A stretch of 64,000 bases of DNA from Amantichitinum ursilacus (GTDB taxonomy: Bacteria; Pseudomonadota; Gammaproteobacteria; Burkholderiales; Chitinibacteraceae). Below, piece by piece: positions 27,633 to 37,573 of this stretch. The stretch is from positions 62,001 through 126,000 of the forward strand of contig NZ_LAQT01000038.1 of the NCBI RefSeq assembly GCF_001294205.1. Reading direction: 5' to 3'. The first letter of the stretch is position 1. Each line of letters opens with the position of its first letter. Made by a program: the position numbers and the translations under genes. The notes beneath the pieces are model-generated. The model saw nothing but the letters and a program-made list of their open reading frames with translations, ran no database searches and had not been told where the DNA came from.

Positions 27633-30600
27633 TTACAACAGCACGCGTTCGATCCCGCCATGGCGCGCCTTTTCCACGTACTCCGGCATCCAGTTTTCAC
27701 CCAGAATGTGTTTGGCCATCTCTACAACGATATAGTCCGCGTCGGTGCCAGCGTCATCATCATACCGGTGTAAACCTTGCAAACATGAGGGGCACGAGGT
27801 GAGCACCTTGACCGGAACGTCAGAACCTGACTCTTCGCGTAATTTTTCCGCACCCTTTTCCATCTCTTCCTGTTTGCGAAAGCGCACCTGCGTCGAGATT
27901 TGCGGCTTGGAAATCCCGAATGAACCGGACTCCCCGCAGCAGCGATCATTCAGATCCACCTTGCTGCCCATCAACTGGTTAGCCACCTCGATGCCCTTGT
28001 ATTGCTTCATCGGGGTGTGGCACGGCTCGTGGTACATGTAACGCGTGCCGGTTACGCCTTCCAGCTTGAGGCCTTTTTCCAACAGGTATTCGTGGATATC
28101 CAGCAAACGGCAGCCCGGGAAAATCTGCTCAAACTGATATTTGAGCAGCTGATCCATACATGTGCCGCACGACACGATCACCGTTTTGATATCGAGATAA
28201 TTCAGCGTATTGGCCACGCGATGGAACAATACGCGGTTCTCGGTGGTGATCTTGTTGCCCTTGTCGACATCGCCCACCGAGCTCTGCGGATAGCCGCAGC
28301 ACAGATAACCCGGCGGCAGCACCGTGGTGGTGCCCACGTGCCACAGCATGGCTTGCGTGGCCAGACCCACCTGGCTAAACAAGCGCTCCGAACCGCAACC
28401 GGGAAAATAAAACACCGCTTCTTTTTCTTCGGCCGCAGGCAATTGCGGATTGCGGATCACCGGCACGATGCTGGCGTCTTCCACATCCAGCAACGCACGC
28501 GCGGTTTTCTTGGGCAACTTGCCCGGCATCGGCTTGTTAAAGAAGTGGATGGTCTGCGTGACCACATTCTTCGGGCCGGTGGTGGCGGGTGGCGCCTTCA
28601 GGCCCGGCTGGATCAGCCCGAGCGACTTCATCACTTTGTGTCCGAAGCGCTGACCTTTCATGCCCCATTCGATGGTGGCCTTGCGCATCAATTTGATGGT
28701 GGCCGGGTCCTTGACGGTCAGGAAACCCATCGTCATGGCGGTCATCGGGTTGAATTTCTTCTGGCCTTCTTTCCGCAAGAAGTTGCGCATGGCCACCGAC
28801 ACATCACCAAAATCGATTTTCACCGGGCACGGATTGACGCAGCGATGGCAAACCGTGCAATGGTCGGCCACATCGCCCAGCTCTTCAAAATGGCGTAGCG
28901 AAACACCGCGGCGCGTCTGTTCTTCGTACAAAAACGCTTCGGTCAGCAAACCCGTGGCCAGAATCTTGTTGCGCGGGCTGTACAGCAAGTTGGCGCGCGG
29001 CACGTGCGTGGTGCACACCGGCTTGCATTTACCGCAACGCAAGCAGTCTTTGACCATGTTGGAGATTTCGCCGATGCCCGATTGCTCCAGGATCAACGAT
29101 TCCGCGCCCAGCAAGCTGAACGACGGCGTATAGGCATTGGTCAGATCCGCGCCCGGCAGCAATTTGCCTTTGTTGAAGTGGCCATTCGGATCGACTTTCA
29201 GCTTGTAGTCTTCAAACGGCTGCAGTTCGTCTTTGGTCAGGAATTCGTACTTGGTAATGCCAATGCCGTGCTCGCCCGAGATCACGCCGTTCAGATCGCG
29301 CGCCACTTGCATGATGCGCGCCACGGCGCCGTGCGCCCGTTGCAGCATCTCGTAATTGTCGGAGTTAACCGGCAAGTTGGTGTGCACATTGCCATCGCCC
29401 GCGTGCATATGCAGCGCCACCCACGTGCGCCCTTTCAACACCGTGGCATGCATGCGCTGCACGGCCTCCAGAATCGGGCGATCGGTGGTGCCGCTAAACA
29501 AGGCCGCCAGCGGCGCTTCCACTTCGCGCTTGTACGACACCCGCAGCACATAGTCGCGCAGGCCGTGATACACGCTTTGCGGTGCGTCTTCAGGCTTGAT
29601 CACTTTTTCCAGCGGCGCGCCGGGCCAGCTATCGATATAGCTCTCGAACGGCGCATCCAGCCCGGTCAGCAGCCACTGCCAGCGCGCTTGCACCGCTTCG
29701 ATCTGCGCGATGGCGGTAGCGCGACGGTCACCAATCAGTTCTTCGTGGCTGATATTGGTATCGCCCACATCCACCGGCAGGCGGCCATGCTTGAAGAACG
29801 CGCGCAGCGTTTCCAGCAGCTCCAGCTTGTTGTGGATCGACAACTCGATATTGATGCGTTCGATTGCATCCGAGTACTCGCCCAACCGTGGCAACGGAAT
29901 CACCACGTCTTCGTTAATCTTGAACGCATTGGTGTGTTTGGCGATGGCGGCCGTGCGTGCGCGATCCAGCCAGAACTTCTTGCGCTGCTCGCTGGTGACC
30001 GCGATAAAGCCTTCGCCATCACGACGGTTAGCCAGCACCACCACATGCGAGGCGGCCTCGCCCACGGCGTTTTCGTCATCCGACACAATGTCGGCAATCA
30101 GCACCATCTTCGGCCGACCGCGGCTCTTGGCCTTGGTGGCGTAGCCGACGGCACGCACATAGCGCCAGTCCAGATGCTCCAGGCCCGCCAGTTGCACGCC
30201 CGGCAGACCGTCGATGTAGTCCTTGATCTCAACGATGGCGGGCACGGCGTTGCTGACTTCGCCAAAGAACTCCAGGCACACCGTGCGCGTATGCGCGGGC
30301 AACCGATGCAGCACAAAGCGCGCCGACGTAATGATGCCGTCGCAACCTTCTTTCTGGATGCCCGGCAAACCTGCCAGGAATTTATCGGTGACGTCCTTAC
30401 CCAGACCCACCTTGCGGAAACCCGCGCCGGGGATGCGCAGCGTTTCTTCGTTGATCAGCGTCTTGCCATCGGGCTTGAAGCGTGACACGCGGAAATTGGC
30501 TTCCTCGGCGTCGTGAATCTTGCTCAGGTTGTGGTCCAGCCGCTCGATAAACAACCAGTTGCCATCCGGATCCACCATCTTCCAGCTAACGAGGTTATCC

Positions 30601-31517
30601 AGCGCGGTGCCCCACAACACGGCCTTCTTGCCGCCCGCGTTCATGGCGACGTTGCCGCCGATACAGGATGCATCGGCCGAAGTCGGGTCCACCGCAAACA
30701 CCAGACCCTTGGCCTCGGCAGCTTCCATCACGCGCCGGGTCACCACACCCGCGCCGCAATGGATGGTGGCGACTTCATGCTCCACACCCGGAATCCGCAT
30801 CATTTCAACGCCATGATGCAGATCCAGTTTTTCGGTATTGATGACGGCCGACATCGGCGTCAGCGGCACAGCGCCGCCGGTATAGCCGGTGCCACCGCCG
30901 CGCGGGATGATGGTCAGGCCCAGTTCGATACACGCGGCCACCAACGGCGCCATCTCGTCTTCGGTATCGGGGTTGAGCACCACAAACGGATATTCGACGC
31001 GCCAGTCGGTGGCATCGGTCACGTGCGAGACGCGCGCCAGGCCGTCGAACTGGATATTGTCGCGCCGGGTGAGGCCATGAAAACGCTTCAGCGCACGCTT
31101 GCGCAGCGCGCCGGTATCGCGAAAGCCCTGCTTGAACGCATCCACGGCGGTACGCGCCCGCACCACCAGAATGCCCACGCGCTCGTTGCCGGCGCGGCGC
31201 TTTTCCACCTCGTTGACGCGATGCTCCATCGCATCCACCAGCATGCCCAGGCGCTTGGGGTTATCCAGCAGATCGTCTTCCAGATACGGATTGCGCTTCA
31301 CCGCCCAGATATCGCCCAGCACCTCGAACAACATGCGCGCAGATCGCCCCGTGACCCGCTCCCGGCGCAATTCTTCCAGCGTTTGCCACGCATCTTCGCC
31401 TAACAGGCGAATCACGATTTCGCGGTCAGAAAACGAGGTGTAGTTGTAGGGAATTTCGCGGAGACGTTCTTCGGGTTGGTGCGGAGTGGCAGTGGCCATA
31501 TCAGGCATATCGGGCAT
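27633..31517 (-). CDS. DUF3683-type FAD/FeS oxidoreductase (D-2-hydroxy-acid dehydrogenase fusion)
   Basis: A 1294-residue membrane-associated respiratory-type dehydrogenase. An N-terminal DUF3683 region is about 1-130. The FAD-binding PCMH fold is about 160-390 ([34 protein letters not shown]). An FAD-linked oxidase C-terminal domain is about 410-790 ([23 protein letters not shown]). Two 4Fe-4S clusters lie at about 820-900 ([11 protein letters not shown] and [14 protein letters not shown]). Two CCG domains lie at about 1070-1190 ([11 protein letters not shown] and [11 protein letters not shown]). The family probably oxidises D-2-hydroxyacids such as D-lactate or D-2-hydroxyglutarate and passes electrons to the chain. 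The ATG at 31517 is one of three clustered starts (31508 and 31499 are possible). Fusion of a GlcD-like and a GlcF-like part is seen; substrate is inferred. Confidence 0.88.
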   Translation of the reverse strand: MPDMPDMATATPHQPEERLREIPYNYTSFSDREIVIRLLGEDAWQTLEELRRERVTGRSARMLFEVLGDIWAVKRNPYLEDDLLDNPKRLGMLVDAMEHRVNEVEKRRAGNERVGILVVRARTAVDAFKQGFRDTGALRKRALKRFHGLTRRDNIQFDGLARVSHVTDATDWRVEYPFVVLNPDTEDEMAPLVAACIELGLTIIPRGGGTGYTGGAVPLTPMSAVINTEKLDLHHGVEMMRIPGVEHEVATIHCGAGVVTRRVMEAAEAKGLVFAVDPTSADASCIGGNVAMNAGGKKAVLWGTALDNLVSWKMVDPDGNWLFIERLDHNLSKIHDAEEANFRVSRFKPDGKTLINEETLRIPGAGFRKVGLGKDVTDKFLAGLPGIQKEGCDGIITSARFVLHRLPAHTRTVCLEFFGEVSNAVPAIVEIKDYIDGLPGVQLAGLEHLDWRYVRAVGYATKAKSRGRPKMVLIADIVSDDENAVGEAASHVVVLANRRDGEGFIAVTSEQRKKFWLDRARTAAIAKHTNAFKINEDVVIPLPRLGEYSDAIERINIELSIHNKLELLETLRAFFKHGRLPVDVGDTNISHEELIGDRRATAIAQIEAVQARWQWLLTGLDAPFESYIDSWPGAPLEKVIKPEDAPQSVYHGLRDYVLRVSYKREVEAPLAALFSGTTDRPILEAVQRMHATVLKGRTWVALHMHAGDGNVHTNLPVNSDNYEMLQRAHGAVARIMQVARDLNGVISGEHGIGITKYEFLTKDELQPFEDYKLKVDPNGHFNKGKLLPGADLTNAYTPSFSLLGAESLILEQSGIGEISNMVKDCLRCGKCKPVCTTHVPRANLLYSPRNKILATGLLTEAFLYEEQTRRGVSLRHFEELGDVADHCTVCHRCVNPCPVKIDFGDVSVAMRNFLRKEGQKKFNPMTAMTMGFLTVKDPATIKLMRKATIEWGMKGQRFGHKVMKSLGLIQPGLKAPPATTGPKNVVTQTIHFFNKPMPGKLPKKTARALLDVEDASIVPVIRNPQLPAAEEKEAVFYFPGCGSERLFSQVGLATQAMLWHVGTTTVLPPGYLCCGYPQSSVGDVDKGNKITTENRVLFHRVANTLNYLDIKTVIVSCGTCMDQLLKYQFEQIFPGCRLLDIHEYLLEKGLKLEGVTGTRYMYHEPCHTPMKQYKGIEVANQLMGSKVDLNDRCCGESGSFGISKPQISTQVRFRKQEEMEKGAEKLREESGSDVPVKVLTSCPSCLQGLHRYDDDAGTDADYIVVEMAKHILGENWMPEYVEKARHGGIERVLL

Positions 31518-31625
31518 CTCGCTTGAGTACGCTGGTTCTGCTAAAGCGAAGATTTTATAGGAACAATGGTGCGCGCCAAAGTCCCATTTTTATTAGGGTT
31601 TTTAAAATGCTGCACTGCAGTGGGG

Positions 31626-31856
31626 CAACACCGCACCAAACGGTCAAGTCAATAAGAAAACCAGAAGGACTCCGCACCCGCGCCACCCGGCTTTTGCCCT
31701 AGCCCCAGCAACAGCGAAGCGCATCGCCGCAGCAGCACAACAACGCACCAAACGGCCCAGCCAATAAGACCCCAAAGGTTAAAGCCCCCGCGCCAGCCCA
31801 GGTTTTGCCCTGGCCCTGGCCCTGGCCCTGGCCCCGGCAACAGCGAAGCGCATTGC
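31626..31856. repeat. Imperfect tandem duplication of about 100-119 bp
   Basis: Copy A (31626-31726) and copy B (31738-31856) share the order: CAACACCGCACCAAACGG in A, CAACAACGCACCAAACGG in B; a diverged centre; then TTTTGCCCT or TTTTGCCCTGG; then CAACAGCGAAGCGCAT in both. Copy B is longer because of the hexamer array. No gene or coding signal is evident in either copy. Confidence 0.8.
31808..31837. repeat. CCCTGG hexamer array
   Basis: Four perfect CCCTGG units (31808-31831) and a fifth variant CCCCGG (31832-31837). In copy A of the tandem duplication the matching spot has only CCCTAGCCCC, so the array was expanded in copy B. It is not within a gene. Confidence 0.85.
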
Positions 31857-31877
31857 AAGCATCAACAACCCCATATC

Positions 31878-31997
31878 GAGGGCGCTGCAGTGCGGCCAGT
31901 TCGCATACCGCCGGAACGGAAGAACCGGAGTGGCCAAGTGGGCCATGAGGATTCTGAGTACCGCCGGGATGCGAAATGGCCGTGCTGCAGCGCCCTC
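31878..31997. repeat. 120 bp foldback (long imperfect inverted repeat)
   Basis: The left arm (31878-31914) and right arm (31961-31997) are 37 bases each and match at 32 of 37 positions when one is reversed, starting with 13 identical bases (GAGGGCGCTGCAG). The 46-base centre has a smaller TGGCC / GGCCA hairpin. The right end abuts the stop codon of the TPR-GGDEF gene. It has no T-run, so it is not a plain terminator; a mobile or REP-like element or a structured RNA end is possible. Confidence 0.8.
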
Positions 31998-31998
31998 C

Positions 31999-33591
31999 TC
32001 AAGCCGCGACGCGGTTGCGGCCTTCGGTTTTGGCTCTATACAACATCCTGTCCGCCCGCTCCAGCAACGCCTGAAAATCCATATGCGGCTCCACCGCCGC
32101 CACGCCCACGCTCACGGTAATCGTCATCCCGTCCTGCACCCGCGACCAGCGCCAGCCTTCAATCAGACGGCGCAAACGCTCGCCCACTTCCGACGCGCCA
32201 TTGGCGTCGCGCCCCGGCAGCACAATGGTGAATTCCTCGCCGCCATAACGCGCCACGATATCGTCCTGGCGGCAGCCGGATTTAAGCAGCGTGGCAATCT
32301 GGCGCAGTACTTTGTCGCCCACCGGATGGCCGTAGTCATCGTTAACGCGCTTGAAATGATCCACGTCGATCATCAGCGCCGACAGCGGCTGGCCTTGCTC
32401 GCGTGCGCGCTTGAACAGATGCATGCCCGCCACTTCCAGCCCGCGCCGGTTATGCACTGCGGTCAGGTTATCCTGGCTGGCCATGCGCTCGGCTCGCCGC
32501 AGCGCCTGGCGTTGCGTGGCCTGGGCTTTGCGCAGATCGGCGTTTTCGATGCGCGCCTTTTCAATCTGCAGCCGCATCTCAATCGCTTGTAATTTGTGCG
32601 GCGAAGCCTGCTTGAGGATTTCGACGCGCATCAGCGCAAATTTCTTGTAATGCTCCAGCGCCTCGCGATAGCCGCCCAGCGACTCGTACGCCATCGACAG
32701 CGCTTCTTCAATCTGGAACGACAACTGCGGCGCGCTGATGGTCTGCGCCTGCAGCAGCGCGTCTTTTAGATGCGCCACCGCCACGCCCGACTGGTTGTGT
32801 TTGATTTTCAGTTTGCCCAGCGCCAGCAAGTTGGACGATTCGCCCCACAGATTGCCGTGTTTGCGATTGATCTCAATGGCCGCCAGCAAGGCGGCTTCGG
32901 CTTCTTCCAGCCGCTCGATTTCCAGCAACACCACGCCCATCGCGCCAGCGGCCTCGGCCTCATATTCGCGATTGCCCACATTGCGCGCGTGCACCAGCCC
33001 GGCTTGCAGATCGCTCAGCGCGTCGTCGTAGCGCGCCAACTGGCATAAATCCAGCCCGGTATTGATCAGGATCGCCGCTTTCAGATTCTCGTCGGTCACG
33101 CGCTCCAGATGTTCACGCGCTTTTTGGTGATGCAGATACGCGGCATTGAATTCGTCATGCACGTAATGCACCTGGCCAATGCCAATCTGCGCGCGCACAT
33201 ACGATTCGTAGTCGTCGGTCACCACCGCCACGTCCAGGCAACTGGCCCAATACATCAACGCGGTGTCGTAATCGGCCAGCGTGTAATACGCGCGGGCAAT
33301 TTCCTGCTGGCAGTCGGCAATATGCAGACGGAAACCATATTCTTCGCCCAGAAACAGGCTGTGGCGCATCAGGGCAATTGCCTCTTGATAGCCACCCAGC
33401 AAAGTTAGCGCGCGCGCGTGATTAAGCAGGCCTTCGACAAAGCCGTAGCGATAATCGATGGACACGGCTTTGCGGCAAGCCTCTTCGGCCAGCGGCAAGG
33501 CGTCGGCACTCATGGCCCGATACATGGCGCGCGCGCTCTGGTTCAGCGTATCGACTTCGGTAGGCGTGGGTGTGGACGTCGTCTGATCCAT
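31999..33591 (-). CDS. Diguanylate cyclase with N-terminal TPR domain
   Basis: About 530 residues, cytosolic, no membrane segment. The first 340 are TPR repeats (SLFLGEEYGFRLHIADCQQ, HHQKAREHLERV, ALEHYKKFALMRV). A signalling helix follows (MRLQIEKARIENADLRKAQ, about 345-370), then a GGDEF domain from about 380. GGEEF is at about 448-452, preceded five residues earlier by an RxxD inhibitory site (RQDD). A cyclase making c-di-GMP from two GTP is expected to be active and product-inhibited. The start is uncertain: ATG 33591 (MDQTTS) or 33627. It is paralogous to the two GGDEF-less TPR genes downstream on the map (33739 and 36134). Confidence 0.88.
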   Translation of the reverse strand: MDQTTSTPTPTEVDTLNQSARAMYRAMSADALPLAEEACRKAVSIDYRYGFVEGLLNHARALTLLGGYQEAIALMRHSLFLGEEYGFRLHIADCQQEIARAYYTLADYDTALMYWASCLDVAVVTDDYESYVRAQIGIGQVHYVHDEFNAAYLHHQKAREHLERVTDENLKAAILINTGLDLCQLARYDDALSDLQAGLVHARNVGNREYEAEAAGAMGVVLLEIERLEEAEAALLAAIEINRKHGNLWGESSNLLALGKLKIKHNQSGVAVAHLKDALLQAQTISAPQLSFQIEEALSMAYESLGGYREALEHYKKFALMRVEILKQASPHKLQAIEMRLQIEKARIENADLRKAQATQRQALRRAERMASQDNLTAVHNRRGLEVAGMHLFKRAREQGQPLSALMIDVDHFKRVNDDYGHPVGDKVLRQIATLLKSGCRQDDIVARYGGEEFTIVLPGRDANGASEVGERLRRLIEGWRWSRVQDGMTITVSVGVAAVEPHMDFQALLERADRMLYRAKTEGRNRVAA

Positions 33592-33738
33592 TCGTGCTGA
33601 AACTCGCGTTAAGCTTTCAATTTGCATCAGCTGTGATATGGATGCACTCGCGCGAATTACAACACTTATGTAAGCAATATGACAATAAGACGTAGGCCGT
33701 TACAGTATGAACGGCCGCTGGGCGGGGTGCGAACGGCG

Positions 33739-34755
33739 TTAATGCTCGTTCAGGCGTAATTCCATCGTGGCCAGTTGCGGCGATGCATAGGCCTGTTGCA
33801 GTAATTGGTTACGCAGCGTCTGGAATTCGGTTTCATGGCGCACGGCGGCGTCGTGATCCTCGCAGCGTGCATACAACTCGGCCAGCGCGCGATGCGCTTG
33901 CGCCATCAAATGCTGCGAACCCATGGCTTCGGCCAGCGCCAGCGCGCGGCGCAATTCGTCTTGCGCACTCTCGTAATAGCCGCTGCCCATGCTGCTACGG
34001 CCCAGCCACAACAAACTACTGGCCTCGCCCCAGGTATTGATATGCAGCCGGTTGATCTTCAGCGCCACCATCAGGCTCATGCGCGCACGGTCCAGCTCGC
34101 CGCGTGCCAGATGAATCTGGCCCACTACGCTATAGATTTCGGCTTCGTATTCCAGATTCTGCCCCGCCCGCACCAGCGGCAAGGCTTGTTTAAGCGTGGC
34201 GTGCGATTCTTCAAAGCGGTTTAGCCGCATCAAATCCACCGCAATATTGATCAGGCAGATGCTCACCAGATGCGGATCATCCTGTTCTTCGGCCAGGTCG
34301 GCGGCACGGCGATGGTGCGCCAGCGCGGTCTCGTATTGCTCATGCGCAAACAGCAACTGGCCCAGCCCCACATGCGCACGCGTGCGGAATTCCGGCGCAA
34401 CCGCGCTATCGGGCAGTTCCAGACAGGCCAGCCAGCAATCACTGGCGCGTTCGTACTGGCCTTGCGTGTAATACACGCGTGCGATCATCTGCAACGCCGC
34501 GCCGCGGGTGCAGCCTATCTCGTTTTTCTCGCCGATTTCGAGCGCGCTGGTCAGATCATTCAACGCTTCGTTGCCACGACCAAACATATACAGCGCCGAG
34601 GCATGCACCACCAACGCGGCCGCTTCGCCCTGCTTGTAGGCAAGCGCGCGCGACGCTTCGCGGGCCTGGTCAGCCAGCGCCAGCGCTTGCGCACTTTGCG
34701 AAGACGTAATGCGACGCGCCTGCGCCAGCAGGTCGTCGATTTCAGTTTGATTCAA
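33739..34755 (-). CDS. TPR protein paralogous to the cyclase, no output domain
   Basis: A 338-residue all-TPR protein. It aligns along its length with the TPR half of the adjacent GGDEF protein, for example VGLGQLLFAHEQYETALAHHRRA against IGIGQVHYVHDEFNAAYLHHQKA. It ends MELRLNEH, exactly where the cyclase begins its signalling helix (MRLQIEKARIE). It therefore lacks any catalytic output and may compete for or titrate a shared binding partner. An AAGG site precedes the ATG. Confidence 0.8.
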   Translation of the reverse strand: MNQTEIDDLLAQARRITSSQSAQALALADQAREASRALAYKQGEAAALVVHASALYMFGRGNEALNDLTSALEIGEKNEIGCTRGAALQMIARVYYTQGQYERASDCWLACLELPDSAVAPEFRTRAHVGLGQLLFAHEQYETALAHHRRAADLAEEQDDPHLVSICLINIAVDLMRLNRFEESHATLKQALPLVRAGQNLEYEAEIYSVVGQIHLARGELDRARMSLMVALKINRLHINTWGEASSLLWLGRSSMGSGYYESAQDELRRALALAEAMGSQHLMAQAHRALAELYARCEDHDAAVRHETEFQTLRNQLLQQAYASPQLATMELRLNEH

Positions 34756-34889
34756 CGTGTGCCTTTCGGAATACCAGGAGAAGCGCCGTTGCGGAACGCA
34801 AGGCGCTGACGATCAGAATTATCGTAATGCTGCCTTGCCCAGCGCGGCCACGCAAGCCACCGCCGGGCGGCTTAGGCACCCCGAAAGTC

Positions 34890-36047
34890 TCAGGCAGCGG
34901 CCACAATCCGCGCGCAATCGGCGGGCGAAAGCTTGCCATGCTCACCCAGCTTGTCGCGACCATGGCGCGTCAGTTGCTCCGCCACCTTCTGCGCGGCATC
35001 AGCCGGGTCTACGCCATAAGCGTCCAGCCGCGTCGCCACGCCCATACGCTCAAAGAAATCCTGCGTGGCCACAATGGCTTGTTCGGCCACGCTGGCGTCA
35101 TCGCCTTGCAGATTCCACACGCGCCGACCGTATTGCGCCAGCTTGGCTTGCTTGTCCGCCAGCGTGGCGCGCAGCAACGGCGGCAGCGTCACCGCCAGCG
35201 TTTGCGCATGGTCCATGCCGTACAAGGCGGTTAATTCGTGGCCGATAGCATGCGTGGCCCAGTCTTGCGGCTGCCCCAGCCCCACCAGACCAAACAGCGC
35301 CTGGTTGGCGGCCCACATCACGTTGGCGCGCGCGGTCTCATCTTCCGGTTTAGCCAGCGCCGTCGGGCCCACTTCGATCAGCGTCTGCAGAATGCCTTCA
35401 GCCAACCGATCCTGAATCAACGCGCCAGCAGGCCAGGTCAGATATTGCTCGGTGGTATGGATAAACGCATCGACCACGCCATTGCCGATCTGGCGCGCGG
35501 GCAACGTGGCGCTAAAGCTGGGGTCGAGCACGGCAAAGCGCGGAAACACCAGCGGATTCTTGAACGACATTTTGTCTTGCGTGGCGCGCCGCGTAACCAC
35601 TGAGGCCTGGTTGCTTTCCGAGCCGGTGGCGGGCAAGGTCAACACCGCGCCCAGCGGCAAGGCGCGTTCCAGTTTGATTTTATTGCCGACGATCAACCAC
35701 GGGTCCAGCGCGGGGTCCAGCGCAATGGCGGCGGCGATAAATTTGCCGCCGTCGATGACCGAGCCGCCCCCTGCCGCAATAATCCAGTCAATCTGTTGTT
35801 CGCGGCCCAGCGTGACCGCTTTCATCAGCGTTTCAAATTCGGGATTGGGTTCGATGCCGGCAAATTCAGTTACGCTGCAGTCGCTCAGCGCGGCGCAAAT
35901 CTGGTCATACGCGCCGTTGCGCTTGATGCTGCCGCCGCCATACACCAGCAGCACTTTGCTGCCTGCGGGCACTTCGTCACGCAAGCGCGCAATCTGGTCG
36001 GCGCCAAAGTGAATACGGGTGGGGTTGTGGAAAGTAAACGGTTTCAT
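34890..36047 (-). CDS. yqhD: Iron-containing alcohol dehydrogenase, YqhD-type
   Basis: A 385-residue NADPH-dependent aldehyde reductase. N-terminal FHNPTRIHFG and YGGGSIKRNGAY form the nucleotide region. AAGGGSVIDGGKFIAAA and TLPATGSESNQASVV are conserved. The metal site includes DAFIHTTEQYLTWP (about 195) and HELTALYGMDHAQTLAV (about 265-282), giving the Asp and His ligands. YqhD detoxifies short-chain aldehydes such as those from lipid peroxidation. It sits between two TPR paralogues, so it appears to have been inserted into, or flanked by, a duplication. No adjacent regulator. Confidence 0.93.
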   Translation of the reverse strand: MKPFTFHNPTRIHFGADQIARLRDEVPAGSKVLLVYGGGSIKRNGAYDQICAALSDCSVTEFAGIEPNPEFETLMKAVTLGREQQIDWIIAAGGGSVIDGGKFIAAAIALDPALDPWLIVGNKIKLERALPLGAVLTLPATGSESNQASVVTRRATQDKMSFKNPLVFPRFAVLDPSFSATLPARQIGNGVVDAFIHTTEQYLTWPAGALIQDRLAEGILQTLIEVGPTALAKPEDETARANVMWAANQALFGLVGLGQPQDWATHAIGHELTALYGMDHAQTLAVTLPPLLRATLADKQAKLAQYGRRVWNLQGDDASVAEQAIVATQDFFERMGVATRLDAYGVDPADAAQKVAEQLTRHGRDKLGEHGKLSPADCARIVAAA

Positions 36048-36133
36048 GCGCGGCTCCAGAGCGGGACAGCCGCAATTGTACGCCGCGCACCGCCAGCACC
36101 GCTGTCAGTGGCGCAGTAAAAACGCGCGCCGGA

Positions 36134-37150
36134 TTACGCGACCAGACGTTTTTCCAGCGCTTGCAGTCGCGCAAAGGTACCGGGCCGCACGATGCTGTTA
36201 AAGATTTCCTGATAACGCCGATGATGTTGTTCGGCCTGCGCCAGGTCGCCCATGCGCGTCCAGGTTTGCGCTAACAAGTGATGCGCCTGAAACGCCATAT
36301 GCGCCACGCCCAGGTCCGAGGCCAGTTCCAGCGCCAGCTGCAGTTCGTGTAACGCGGCCGGCAAATTGCCCGACATCAGATGCCAGCGCCCGCGCGCCAG
36401 CGTGCGCAGGTTCTGGCCCCAGCGCCAGACAATATCGATCTGGTCCGCCACGTCCAGCCAGCGGCCCGCGGTGGCCAGGTCTTCGCATTCCAGCGCGGTG
36501 GTGGCCAGATACACCGAAATTTCCACCTGATATTCGGAATGGCCCATTTGCTGCGCCAGCGGCAGCGCCTTTTCCAGCGCCTCCACGGCCTCCACCAGGC
36601 GCATCAAACGCAGACCATCAATCGCCACATTAATCAGCACACGGCAGCGCAATTCGGTCGGCACGTCGGCCTGCCACGCCAGCTTTTCGGCGCGGCGATG
36701 ATGGCTCAGCGCGGTCTCGAAATCTTCGTGGGCAAAATAGATCTGGCCGACGCCGATATGCGCCAGGATGCGCGTGCTGGCGCTAAAGCCGGTATTGCGC
36801 GGGTCCAGGCAATCGGCCCAGTTATCAATGGCGTCGTCGTATTCGCCGATCGTGTAATAGATGCTGGCCATGGCGTTCATGATTTCGCCACGGTTGACTT
36901 CAAGGTCGGACGTTTCGGCGATGGTCAGTGCGCGTAGCAGCACCATCTGGGCATCGTGCAACTGGCCAAATGCCAGTTCCATATGCGAAAGCCGCAGCAA
37001 CGCGCGCACCGCAACCGTCGGATCGGTCTCAGCATCGATCAGCCCGACGGCTTGCCCGGCCAGCTTGAGCGCCTGGGCAGCGTCGGGATAAGTGAGACGT
37101 TCGCTTTCATCGATCAGAGCGTCGATGTGCGCGATCCCGGTCTGTTGCAT
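36134..37150 (-). CDS. Second GGDEF-less TPR paralogue
   Basis: A 338-residue TPR protein (from ATG 37150, MQQTGIAHID). Aligned segments with its two relatives include IGVGQIYFAHEDFETALSHHRRAE, ALEKALPLAQQMGHSEYQVEI and a final LQALEKRLVA. It too ends at the point where the cyclase carries its signalling helix. Around 240-265 it diverges (WDVADQIDIVWRW-like region). A possible TTG start 27 bases earlier lacks support. Confidence 0.78.
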   Translation of the reverse strand: MQQTGIAHIDALIDESERLTYPDAAQALKLAGQAVGLIDAETDPTVAVRALLRLSHMELAFGQLHDAQMVLLRALTIAETSDLEVNRGEIMNAMASIYYTIGEYDDAIDNWADCLDPRNTGFSASTRILAHIGVGQIYFAHEDFETALSHHRRAEKLAWQADVPTELRCRVLINVAIDGLRLMRLVEAVEALEKALPLAQQMGHSEYQVEISVYLATTALECEDLATAGRWLDVADQIDIVWRWGQNLRTLARGRWHLMSGNLPAALHELQLALELASDLGVAHMAFQAHHLLAQTWTRMGDLAQAEQHHRRYQEIFNSIVRPGTFARLQALEKRLVA

Positions 37151-37573
37151 GATTTTACTGCGCGCGTTTGAAATCAAAGGCGTCAGCCTGGCATGAAAGT
37201 GTCTGTCCTACAAGATTGGATGACGTGTAGCTGACCGCTACATCCCCAACTTGACAAGCCCGGCGGCGGGCAGGCCGCGAAAATACTGTCATGTCTGTAC
37301 CCCGCAGCGCCTGCATCGGCGGCAGAAAAGCCACAGCGGCGCCATGGGTGCTGGGGGGCACGACCGCTGGTCATCTGGCAGGCGCCGCAGGCGGTTTTGC
37401 CGTTCGTCTCCGGTGATCGGTTGTCCTACTTCGCCGCGCGTTTGCGTCTTACAACGGCGGCCATGGGATTGGCCATGATGTAAGTCAGCGTGCGCGCATT
37501 TCGATAGCTGTCATCCTCGCCGCCCACGCCATCACTGACTGATAACAAGCCATGCTTTTTGAGGAGAACCGCC
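37151..37573. other. 423 bp gap between divergent genes
   Basis: Upstream of both the minus-strand TPR gene and the plus-strand outer-membrane protein gene. It holds GTAGC / GCTAC with flanking GGAT / ATCC near 37219-37244, a small hairpin, and the strong GAGGAG site at 37561 for the next gene. No credible gene found. Confidence 0.5.

Noticed and set aside
31808-31837. CCCTGG hexamer array considered as CRISPR or coding repeat
   Set aside because: Units are contiguous with no spacers, and the frames across it are not a supported gene.
37204-37212. TGTCCTACA also seen, reversed, at 60495-60503
   Set aside because: A nine-base match occurring twice in 64 kb is expected by chance about this often, and the settings differ.
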